A DNA stretch of 53,671 nt. Source: an uncultured Lachnospiraceae bacterium. Its GTDB lineage: Bacteria > Bacillota > Clostridia > Lachnospirales > Lachnospiraceae. The notes under the pieces were generated by a model. That model had not been told where the DNA came from, made no database searches, and saw only the letters and a list, made by a program, of their open reading frames with translations. This document shows positions 1 through 6,659 of this stretch, piece after piece; the first letter of the stretch is position 1; each line of letters begins with the position of its first letter. Location: positions 1 through 53,671 of the forward strand of contig CAJTVQ010000029.1 in assembly GCA_910579935.1 (NCBI GenBank), in the 5' to 3' direction. The position numbers and the translations under genes are program-made.

Positions 1-53
1 TTGCGGACTCAGACAAGTCAAATGTAAAGATTTATTTCTTAACAGTTCCTTAC
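1..53. repeat. 53-bp repeat, copy 1 (partner at 25944-25996)
   Basis: Positions 1-53 match 25944-25996 at 52 of 53 bases; the only difference is T18 against C25961. The match ends at TTCCTTAC on the right and runs to the window edge on the left, so the true repeat may be longer. Both copies keep the same plus-strand frame. Confidence 0.9.
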
Positions 54-77
54 ATAGACAATCATAAAAAGAAATAA
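1..77 (+). CDS. C-terminal end of an unknown plus-strand protein (cut by window edge)
   Basis: An open frame enters from the left edge and ends at TAA 75-77, giving a tail that reads ADSDKSNVKIYFLTVPY and then a basic end (IDNHKKK). The stop lies within the left arm of a strong hairpin (70-114), as expected for a gene followed at once by a terminator. The same frame is preserved in a second partial copy at 25880-25996 (NAAFADSDKPNVKIYFLTVPY), which argues that this is real coding sequence. I do not recognise the family. The rest of the gene lies outside the window. Confidence 0.5.
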   Translation, partial: ADSDKSNVKIYFLTVPYIDNHKKK

Positions 78-114
78 GCATCCGTACCCTCGCAAAGTGT
101 GGATGCTTATTTCT
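70..114. terminator. Bidirectional hairpin terminator
   Basis: A perfect 14-bp inverted repeat (AGAAATAAGCATCC at 70-83, GGATGCTTATTTCT at 101-114) with a 17-nt loop. It overlaps the stop codon of the plus-strand gene ending at 77 and also lies downstream of the minus-strand lipoprotein ending at 270. The arms are AT-rich at the base, so it can act in both directions. Confidence 0.7.
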
Positions 115-185
115 ATATAATATTCTCACTGAGGGCAAATCGGAACTTCGTGTCCGATAAACCTTTCTGAGTAAATTATACATTA

Positions 186-210
186 GAGCCGCTTGTTTTT
201 CAAGTGGCTC
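186..210. terminator. Hairpin, probable terminator after the lipoprotein gene
   Basis: GAGCCGCTTG (186-195) and CAAGTGGCTC (201-210) form a 10-bp stem with one G-T pair and a TTTTT loop. On the plus strand it is followed by a T-rich run (TTTCTTACATTTTT). It lies about 60 bp past the stop of the minus-strand lipoprotein, where the following bases are less T-rich, so the working direction is uncertain. Confidence 0.5.
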
Positions 211-269
211 TTTCTTACATTTTTACTGTGTTTTACGTTATATACAGGAATATATAGCTGTTTCATGGC

Positions 270-1910
270 TTATTCAGCATTTGTTACAAGCCATTCACCA
301 GAACTTTGTACGTCAATTTTTACTTGGAATGTGTTTTCTATATTCTCAATATCCAAATGAATATTTGCACTTATATCTGTATTTTTACTTTCCCAATCAG
401 CCCAAATGGAGTAAAATTCTTCTGCACTGATTTCTCGTGTTTCTCCATTTTCTGTCAGGGAATATTTGTAGTCTTCTTCTTCGTTCAGTTCACGTATTAC
501 TGAGAATATTGTTCCGTCATAAACATATAAACACGCAATTGCGAATACTGAACCTCCTGTGCAAAGATATGTTCCCTCTGACAGATTTGCTCCATTAATG
601 CTTGGTAAAATTTCTTCAAAAGATGAACCCAGATATAAATTTGTATAACTAAAATCCCAACCATCCCGTTTATAAGAAACAAGGATATCCTGCTTTCCGT
701 CATTGTTTAAATCCGCTAAGCCAAAATAAAAGTCTTTTGCGCTTTCCTCCCATACTTGCCCCGTAGATGGGTTGGCATACGTCGTTGAATCACCATCATT
801 GACGCATCCTATCCCTACATCTCCAATCATGTATTTCCTTAATATTTCAAGGCTGTTAACTTTCTCCTGTGACACTTCTCCTTTAGTTGTAATGCCTGTC
901 CCGTCATGCCTGACAATATCCACTTTCTTTATTACTACTGGTACAGACTGTCCATCACTCATAACTGATGCATAGGCATTGAGATAATTGACCATTTCTT
1001 CTAAGGTGCATGGAGTCATATCGTAGAAACAGGTGTAGGCTAATGTATGTTGATGTGTTTCTTTTTCTATATATGCTTCATATTCTTCGTCTGCAACTTC
1101 TCCTGTTTGCTCTCCGTTTTCCACAATGTAGAACATTCCACTACTATCAAGTGGATCGGGTTTTGCCAATGCACGTTCATAAATCTGTTTTAAACTTCCT
1201 TCAGTAAAATCATACTCGTTCCATAAAGTAGCCGCCCACCAATACTCATCGCCGCATTGTACTTCTGTATTAAAGTATTCCTTTACAACTTTTATTGTAC
1301 CATCATTTTGCTCTGATAAACTGCTATTTTCCCGCAGATATTTCTCTTCCGAACAAACTAACGCCGTTTTATTATTGTTCCACCCATAGACCTCAAAAGA
1401 TGAGGGTTCTGTATTACTGAATATGTAAAGATAAGGAATTCCCTCTCCAAAAAAATCACCTACTATTACATTACTTCTATTTGTCTCATATTCATTAATA
1501 TATGCATCAACTTGATTTATATGGAATGGTTCATTCCAAGATATAATATCCGATATTGTATTTTCGTCATATCCACCACGGAAACTGAAATCCCCTGCCA
1601 AACCATCTGCTATCAGCTGTGCAAATGCTGTTGCCTGTTCTGCTGTCATTTTACAGTTGGCAGTATCACCATAGTAAGGCATCTCACCTAATGCAGATTG
1701 TACTTTTTCTTCCTGTGTAATTTCCGGTATAGTTTCTTCTTCCTTCGTACTTTCTTCCTCTGTTACCTCTGCTTCTTCTGTTGTTTCTGCTGTTTCCTCA
1801 ACACTTGTTGTATCAGGAATTTCAGCTTGCAGGGCTGTTTTATCCCCACAAGCTGATAAACTGACCGAAAGTGTTAAGGCTGTCATAAGTGCTATTGTTT
1901 TTCTTTTCAT
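270..1910 (-). CDS. Large lipoprotein with FG-GAP-like segment
   Basis: 546 aa. Residues 1-21 are a lipoprotein signal peptide ending in a lipobox (LSAC, lipidated Cys21), so the protein should be anchored on the outer face of the membrane. A highly acidic Glu/Thr-rich linker follows (about residues 25-70), then a globular part. Around residues 393-408 there is ADLNNDGKQDILV, which matches the Ca-binding DxNxDGxxD loop of FG-GAP/VCBS-type repeats. The gene starts at ATG 1910 and overlaps the stop of the small upstream lipoprotein by 4 nt (ATGA), so the two are translationally coupled; the SD is AAGGAG inside the upstream gene. The function is unknown. The DNA is more AT-rich than the core genes to the right, consistent with an accessory region. 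Confidence 0.88.
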   Translation of the reverse strand: MKRKTIALMTALTLSVSLSACGDKTALQAEIPDTTSVEETAETTEEAEVTEEESTKEEETIPEITQEEKVQSALGEMPYYGDTANCKMTAEQATAFAQLIADGLAGDFSFRGGYDENTISDIISWNEPFHINQVDAYINEYETNRSNVIVGDFFGEGIPYLYIFSNTEPSSFEVYGWNNNKTALVCSEEKYLRENSSLSEQNDGTIKVVKEYFNTEVQCGDEYWWAATLWNEYDFTEGSLKQIYERALAKPDPLDSSGMFYIVENGEQTGEVADEEYEAYIEKETHQHTLAYTCFYDMTPCTLEEMVNYLNAYASVMSDGQSVPVVIKKVDIVRHDGTGITTKGEVSQEKVNSLEILRKYMIGDVGIGCVNDGDSTTYANPSTGQVWEESAKDFYFGLADLNNDGKQDILVSYKRDGWDFSYTNLYLGSSFEEILPSINGANLSEGTYLCTGGSVFAIACLYVYDGTIFSVIRELNEEEDYKYSLTENGETREISAEEFYSIWADWESKNTDISANIHLDIENIENTFQVKIDVQSSGEWLVTNAE

Positions 1911-2158
1911 CTGTTCTCCTTTAAACTGTCCGCTTCACTTTGCTGATTATTGTCTGTTGAGTCTGAATTTTCTAACTGTGCTCTTAACTCTTTGTTCTCT
2001 GCTTCAAGTTCTTCTATTCTTTGCTCTAATTCCTTTATTTGGGTTATATCAGAATTATTGCTTGTTTCGGTTTCGTGTGGAACACTACCATTGCCACAAG
2101 CTGTTAAACTCACTGCAAGTGTCAAGGCTGTCATAAGTGCTACTGTTTTTCTTTTCAT
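1907..2158 (-). CDS. Small coiled-coil lipoprotein
   Basis: 83 aa. The signal peptide and lipobox (LTAC, Cys21) are almost identical to those of the downstream 546-aa lipoprotein, differing at three of the first 21 residues, and the DNA of the two signal regions is also nearly identical. Residues about 41-65 form heptads rich in Leu/Glu (ELEQRIEELEAENKELRAQL), a short coiled coil that could dimerise or hold a partner at the cell surface. A strong SD-rich stretch (AAGGAG..GAGGAG) precedes ATG 2158. A possible promoter with TTGAAA and TATAAT and a short 15-nt spacer lies about 30-55 nt upstream of the start. The role is unknown. Confidence 0.8.
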   Translation of the reverse strand: MKRKTVALMTALTLAVSLTACGNGSVPHETETSNNSDITQIKELEQRIEELEAENKELRAQLENSDSTDNNQQSEADSLKENR

Positions 2159-2346
2159 TGGTTTTCTCCTCTTCTCCTTATATACACTATATATTATATG
2201 ATTTATTTGCTTTTTTCAAGATGTAACTCAATACACGTACTGGCTATTATATCATCTTTTCGCATACTTTTCAATACTTTTTAGCAAACCATCCATATCC
2301 TAAAGCAAATTGATATAACGTACAATCCTTACATGGAGGTGCTTAT

Positions 2347-2640
2347 ATGATAAATGGATTAGGCCAGCGGCTACAGGAACAACGCATATTAAGAAATCTT
2401 TCCAAAAAACAGGTTGCTTCCTCTATTGGCGTGTCTGCATCCGTCATATCAAACTATGAAAGCGGAGAAAGGACACCCAGCGTTGAGATACTCATATCGC
2501 TTGCGCATTTATACCACTGTTCCGCTGATTATCTGCTTGGTATTGATAAATCTGATACTGTTAAACTACTTGATGTTTCTATGCTGAATGATAAACAATA
2601 CCAGTTATTACAATCCTTTTTACTAAGCTTACAGGAATAG
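2347..2640 (+). CDS. XRE-family helix-turn-helix regulator
   Basis: 97 aa. A Cro/CI-type HTH covers about residues 8-62 (SKKQVASSIGVSASVISNYESGERTP, then the conserved SLAHLYHCSADYLLGID end of the domain). A short C-terminal helix may serve for dimerisation. SD TGGAGGTG precedes ATG 2347. It is divergent from the lipoprotein pair, with 188 bp between the starts, and so is a plausible regulator of those genes or of itself. Target and signal cannot be told from sequence. Confidence 0.85.
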   Translation: MINGLGQRLQEQRILRNLSKKQVASSIGVSASVISNYESGERTPSVEILISLAHLYHCSADYLLGIDKSDTVKLLDVSMLNDKQYQLLQSFLLSLQE

Positions 2641-2711
2641 CAAGCCTGTAAGCTGAACTAAATACATTTGCTAATCTTCTTTTCTATCACCGTCTTTCTG
2701 CAATCAGTGTG

Positions 2712-3023
2712 TCAGACCCGCCCTTTCAAACCAGCCAGCATGTCATGCATTTCCTGCATATCTGTTTTTTCTATTGTTGTCATATAACTTTGCATAAGGC
2801 TTATACTGCACATCTCATAAGAATCTTCAACTCCGTTCACTGTTTTTGTTCCTTGATATACCAGTTCAAGAAGTCCGATCAGGTTGTGAATCTTCGACTC
2901 GACCATGTCGATCATATCGTCAAGCCTGCCCAAGTCCTTTCTTAAGTTTTCTATTTCCCCATACCGTCCCCTTCTTTCTTCATAATGGGTGGGGATTATA
3001 ACGCTGTGGAAGTATAAATGCAA
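2712..3023 (-). CDS. Small hypothetical protein
   Basis: Up to 103 aa with TTG 3023 as start. Residues from about 24 onward have a coherent helical pattern (NLRKDLGRLDDMIDMVESKIHNLIGLLELVYQ) typical of small helical-bundle proteins; the first 20 residues look less protein-like, and the true start may be an internal codon. It is convergent with the XRE gene (stops 72 bp apart). I do not recognise a family. Confidence 0.5.
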   Translation of the reverse strand: MHLYFHSVIIPTHYEERRGRYGEIENLRKDLGRLDDMIDMVESKIHNLIGLLELVYQGTKTVNGVEDSYEMCSISLMQSYMTTIEKTDMQEMHDMLAGLKGRV

Positions 3024-3270
3024 GCATTTCCTTTCTACGTATTATCTCTTTTCCATACGTACCACATGGCTACTCCTTTGTATCGATATATCTCATATCA
3101 GTTTCCTTTTCATTCACTTACTTTTGGGAGCGTCCATGTATATCTATCTACCATGCCAATTTTCATGCATGATTTATTTATTCTGAAAGAGTGACATAGC
3201 CATGACAATGAAAAAGACAGGAGACTGCATCATGACCGCAACGCTCCGGTCAAATTCATGCTGTAAAGCA

Positions 3271-3776
3271 TCATTGATGCGTATAATTCAATTCGTCCAG
3301 CGTCAATGACCTTGGGTGGTACTGTACCTTTGACACCTTATTTTCTTTCCGTCTATGCTGACCTCCACTTTCGGGAGACGTGCTGACGGCACAATGTTTT
3401 CCGTTACCCCATACTTTTTGGAATCTATCATGTAGTTCCACAGTTTTTTCAGGGCGCATTTATGTTTTCCTAATGTATTCACAGAAATTCCCTCCTTCTT
3501 GCTCACACTGCCGTCTTTGTTCTTCTTTGCTGTTGACCGTTTCCCACGCTCCAACTGCCACAGGAAATAGTTCTCAATATCCAGTTTCGTGATATCCTTT
3601 GGCTGGATGTTGACAAAATAATCACACAAATGGCGGAAATAATTCTCATGGTGGTCTTTTGCGCTCTGTGTGCTGTCCTTCCGCCCCGCCGACTGCATGT
3701 AATCCTCCACCATCTTGTCAAAATATACTTTTGACGGCACTTTCGCTATTGTACCATAATTTCCTAATGCGCCCAT
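3271..3776 (-). pseudogene. Truncated, frameshifted tyrosine recombinase (integrase) remnant
   Basis: The frame from 3776 gives about 150 residues of a phage-integrase SAM-like N-terminal/core-binding region (YFDKMVEDYMQSAGRK..., ...GKHKCALKKLWNYMI). Near 3345 the frame shifts: the continuation (KVQYHPRSLTLDELNYT, typical of the start of the catalytic domain) is in another frame and stops at 3271. The catalytic domain with R-H-R-Y is absent. This is a dead integrase that marks an old island or prophage edge next to the AT-rich genes at 1-3 kb. Confidence 0.8.
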
Positions 3777-4094
3777 GAAAAACCCAGTGTTTATGCGGCT
3801 TTCAGAGATTAGCGCACCTAATTTTCAGCTAATAAAAAGATAACTCATGCTAATTTGTAAAGGAAAATAAAAGATATGGCACAACCCACACTGCACCATT
3901 TGACAGGCCGGGGCTGGTTGAAACCAACGTCAACCAGCCCCGGTAAAAACTTGCTATGAAATTTATAAGAAATATAAGAAAATAATGGAATTTATACCCC
4001 ATAAAAACCGTATTTTTGGTAGTAACCGCCCTCTTACAGCGCATACCCAAATCCCGGAAACGCCCATAAATACTGGCTTTTACGCATACCGCCT
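3777..4094. other. Gene-free stretch with a perfect 13-bp palindrome
   Basis: I see no credible gene here. The main signal is CCGGGGCTGGTTG (3908-3920) paired with CAACCAGCCCCGG (3931-3943), a perfect 13-bp stem with a 10-nt loop. Neither side has a clear T-run. It lies between the response regulator's stop and the integrase remnant, where a partner histidine kinase would be expected, and may be a terminator or a leftover of the element. Confidence 0.6.
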
Positions 4095-4775
4095 TTATTC
4101 GTTCACCTCGAATTTGTAACCCATTCCCCATATTGTCTTAATCAAATCCCCTTTTTCCCCCATCTTGCTGCGCAGCTTCTTCACATGGGTATCAATGGTT
4201 CTTGCATCCCCAAAATAATCATAATTCCATACATTATTCAAAATTTTCTCTCTGGACAGGGCAATGCCTCTGTTTTCCATAAAGTAAGCCAACAGTTCGA
4301 ACTCTTTATAACTCAGTTCCACCTGTCTGCCGTCAATGACGACCATATGAGCCGCCTTGTTCAGCTGAATCCCGCCCATCTCCAGCACTTCGTCGCTGCT
4401 TACCTGATTAGTGCGGCGCAAAATGGCTTCCACCCTCGCCACAAGGATCTTAGGGCTGAAAGGCTTGGATATATATTCATCCACTCCCAGCTGAAATCCC
4501 TGCAGTTCATCCCTCTCATCCGACTTTGCCGTCAGCATGATGATCGGCACTTTGGAATAACTCCTGATCTCCCGGCACACTTCCCAGCCGTCCATCTTTG
4601 GCATCATCACATCCAAAATGATCAGCGCAATGTCTTTCTGCGCAAAAAAGATATCCAAGGCAGCATTTCCATCCTCCGCTTCCAATACTTCATAACTGCT
4701 CTTTACCAGGAAATCCCTGACCAGTTTCCGCATCCTGCTCTCATCATCCACCACTAAAATTTTCAGCCTTTCCAT
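4095..4775 (-). CDS. OmpR/PhoB-family response regulator
   Basis: 226 aa, full length. Receiver domain at residues 1-115: acidic pair D10/D11, phospho-acceptor D55 (ILDVMMPKMDG), T82, and K104 in SKPF. C-terminal winged-helix DNA-binding domain at about 130-225 (LSYKEFELLAYFMENRG, ending TIWGMGYKFE). It would be phosphorylated by a sensor kinase and bind direct repeats upstream of target genes. Such regulators are normally followed at once by their kinase; here the next 300 bp are empty and then comes an integrase remnant, so it looks orphaned. The start at ATG 4775 fits the family length. Confidence 0.93.
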   Translation of the reverse strand: MERLKILVVDDESRMRKLVRDFLVKSSYEVLEAEDGNAALDIFFAQKDIALIILDVMMPKMDGWEVCREIRSYSKVPIIMLTAKSDERDELQGFQLGVDEYISKPFSPKILVARVEAILRRTNQVSSDEVLEMGGIQLNKAAHMVVIDGRQVELSYKEFELLAYFMENRGIALSREKILNNVWNYDYFGDARTIDTHVKKLRSKMGEKGDLIKTIWGMGYKFEVNE

Positions 4776-4893
4776 AATTCCTCTGCTCCTTCTCTGTATT
4801 GCCGCTGTCCGGCCGGATATTCCGCCAAAAATATTTTTTATCTGATTTCCTTTCAGTATAACCGCAAATTATGTAAAAACTGTGAAAATCCCA

Positions 4894-5448
4894 TCAATTC
4901 TCCGACACGTCCTGCCGTTCCTGCTCCCTGAGCCGGTTTTCCCGCTCCGTCAATTCCTGTTCCCATGATGCATACTTATTCACCAGCGCTCTTTCGTAAT
5001 TCAGAATATTCGGCTGGTCACTGGTAAGCGCAATGGCAAACATGGCACCTACCGAAACTGCCAGAATCAGATTTACCACTACGGATACAATAAACTGTCC
5101 TTTGAAATTACTCTTCTTTTTCTCCGGCAGACGCGGCGCGGGAACACGGATATCATCACCGACCCTGTGCGCAAAAACCGTATAGAGCGTCACCGGCGGG
5201 ATTGGTTCTTCCAAGTCTTCCGCCTCCAACAATCTGCCCTGCAGAGAACGCAGGTATTCCCAGCCAACGGGCGTCTGAAAGATACGGCTTTCCACCGCTT
5301 TCCGGTATACCAGCAGTATATTTTCCGTCTTTCCGTAATCCATATGCTGTTCTAAATATTCTATCTTTTTTACTTCCTGCCTGGCTGTCTCCGCATCCTC
5401 TGCAGTTCCGAAACAATATCCCCTCACTATATTTTTATTTTCTCCCAT
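4894..5448 (-). CDS. Hypothetical protein with one transmembrane segment
   Basis: 184 aa. Residues 1-110 are soluble and charged, with an N-terminal region that could be cytoplasmic (AEDAETARQEVKKIEYLEQ). A single TM helix lies at about 119-142 (FIVSVVVNLILAVSVGAMFAIAL), followed by a short charged coiled coil (160-178). There is no signal peptide. It lies 118 bp upstream of the response regulator in the same direction and could be co-transcribed. I do not recognise the family. Confidence 0.8.
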   Translation of the reverse strand: MGENKNIVRGYCFGTAEDAETARQEVKKIEYLEQHMDYGKTENILLVYRKAVESRIFQTPVGWEYLRSLQGRLLEAEDLEEPIPPVTLYTVFAHRVGDDIRVPAPRLPEKKKSNFKGQFIVSVVVNLILAVSVGAMFAIALTSDQPNILNYERALVNKYASWEQELTERENRLREQERQDVSEN

Positions 5449-5497
5449 CCCGGATACGCTCCCTTCTCACACCACCATACATGCCTGTCATACAATA

Positions 5498-5522
5498 AAA
5501 GGACTGGAAAAACCAATCCTTT
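5498..5522 (-). terminator. Intrinsic terminator below ssrA/Uma2 remnant
   Basis: AAAGGACTGG (5498-5507) and CCAATCCTTT (5513-5522) form a 10-bp stem with one G-T pair; T-runs are present on both sides (TTTTATTG on the minus strand). It ends transcription from the ssrA side and separates it from the 184-aa gene. Confidence 0.65.
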
Positions 5523-5546
5523 TTCATTATTACTATTTTCAACTGC

Positions 5547-5750
5547 CTATTCCATGCATACTTTGGAAAAATCAATCTCTAAATCTTCATATAATCCAGC
5601 TCTTACCTTATCTGAGAATGTGTATTCCTCAAACGTATCATGTTCAAAATTGTAAACTATGACACGTAAATTCATCGGATCAACGATCCAGTCCGGCGCA
5701 CCGTTACAGCCATCATCTGTAAGCCGGTGTCCGGCCGGCAAAACATTGAG
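5547..5750 (-). pseudogene. Uma2-family (DUF820) nuclease C-terminal remnant
   Basis: The frame carries HRLTDDGCNGAPDWIV joined directly to DPMNLRVIVYNFEHDTFEEY and an acidic end. In Uma2 proteins GxxGAPDWIVE and the later EYWIVDP are separated by the catalytic PD-(D/E)xK core of roughly 35-45 residues. Here the two WIV segments are fused, so the core is lost, and the N-terminal half is missing because the frame runs into the tmRNA 3' end. This is a dead fragment pressed against ssrA. The family call is from recalled motifs. Confidence 0.7.
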
Positions 5751-6087
5751 TGGAATAGGCGGGAGTCGAACCCGCGTCCAAAGACCCATTCCCTGTCCTT
5801 CTACTATCATAGTCAATTATATTTCATTCCCTCCTGTACGGGGAAATTGACAGCCCCATACATTCAGTAGCTTCATTCTACGCCCATAGGCTCAAAGCTT
5901 TGCCCATGTCGTTTCCTACATCGTCGATGCCCGGTTCTTAATGTGTAGGTGCACTAAGCCGGACAGCTGCCATTAGGCAGCGTATGCTAAATTATCTTCA
6001 GCGTTTATATTTAGATTCGCGATTTGACGCATCGCCTGCGGATAGCTTCTCCAGCTGCAAGGCCCCTGTCGAAACCTTTACTATCCC
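5751..6087 (-). ncRNA. ssrA: Transfer-messenger RNA
   Basis: 337 nt. The acceptor stem is complete: GGGATAG at the 5' end (6087-6081) pairs with CTATTCC before discriminator A (5751) with one G-U. The T arm has GGTTCGA-type sequence (GGACGCGGGTTCGACTCC), and the 5' end shows the typical TAAAGGTTTCGACAGGGG. The tag frame begins at a GCG resume codon after AAATC and encodes ANLNINAEDNLAYAA, then TAA. CCA is not encoded (the next bases are CTC). With SmpB it rescues stalled ribosomes and tags the truncated product for proteolysis. Confidence 0.95.
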
Positions 6088-6127
6088 TTATTCGGTTTTC
6101 TGCTCCCTGTTATCCGGAGCTGCTTTT

Positions 6128-6156
6128 ATTATATAATACTTTTTGGCAAGATTCAA
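6128..6156 (-). promoter_or_regulatory. Sigma-A promoter for ssrA
   Basis: On the minus strand, TTGAAT (6156-6151), a 17-nt spacer and TATAAT (6133-6128). The predicted start is about 30-35 nt before the mature tmRNA 5' end, leaving a leader for RNase P processing. The promoter lies just past the smpB stop at 6161. Confidence 0.75.
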
Positions 6157-6160
6157 TCCA

Positions 6161-6613
6161 TTACCCCCTTATTTTTAACTTTAATTCTTTTTCCGCTTCC
6201 CTGCGCTGGTCTTTTCTTGCAATATCCTGCCGCTTGTCGTACAGTTTCTTGCCTCTTGCCAGCCCGATTTCCACTTTTGCCTTTCCGTCTTTAAAGTATA
6301 CCTGCAAAGGAACCAGCGTATACCCTTTTTCCGCAATTTTTCCGGTCAGCTTGCTGATTTCCGTTTTATGCAGCAGCAGTTTTTTCACGCGCAGCGGGTC
6401 TTTATTGAATATATTGCCTTTTTCATAAGGACTGACATGCATTCCGTAAACGAACACTTCCCCGTTTTCAATGCGGATAAAGGCTTCCTTAATACTGCAT
6501 TTACCCATACGCATGGATTTCACCTCTGTCCCATGGAGTACGATCCCTGCTTCAAATTTATCTTCTATAAAATAATCATGGTATGCCTTTTTATTATTTG
6601 CCACCAGTTTCAT
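6161..6613 (-). CDS. smpB: SsrA-binding protein
   Basis: About 150 aa from MKLVANNKKAYHDYF. It is the tmRNA-binding OB-fold protein that takes tmRNA to stalled ribosomes. Family features are present: an early AYHDYFIEDKFEAGIVLHGTEVKS, KKLLLHK, and the C-terminal basic tail (GKKLYDKRQDIARKDQRREAEKELK) that becomes helical in the mRNA channel. I prefer ATG 6613, with GGGAGAG five bases before it; ATG 6625 is also possible, while the longer frame up to 6694 would overlap rnr. It lies 46 bp after rnr and just before ssrA, its functional partner. Confidence 0.95.
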   Translation of the reverse strand: MKLVANNKKAYHDYFIEDKFEAGIVLHGTEVKSMRMGKCSIKEAFIRIENGEVFVYGMHVSPYEKGNIFNKDPLRVKKLLLHKTEISKLTGKIAEKGYTLVPLQVYFKDGKAKVEIGLARGKKLYDKRQDIARKDQRREAEKELKLKIRG

Positions 6614-6659
6614 TGTCTCTCCCATTATCCTGCCATCCCTTTCCCTAAGGAACCGGAGA

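Noticed and set aside
3850..4131. Minus-strand frame after the response regulator as a kinase remnant
   Set aside because: Its residues show no kinase motif (no H, N, G1 or G2 boxes) and it begins inside the regulator gene in another frame.
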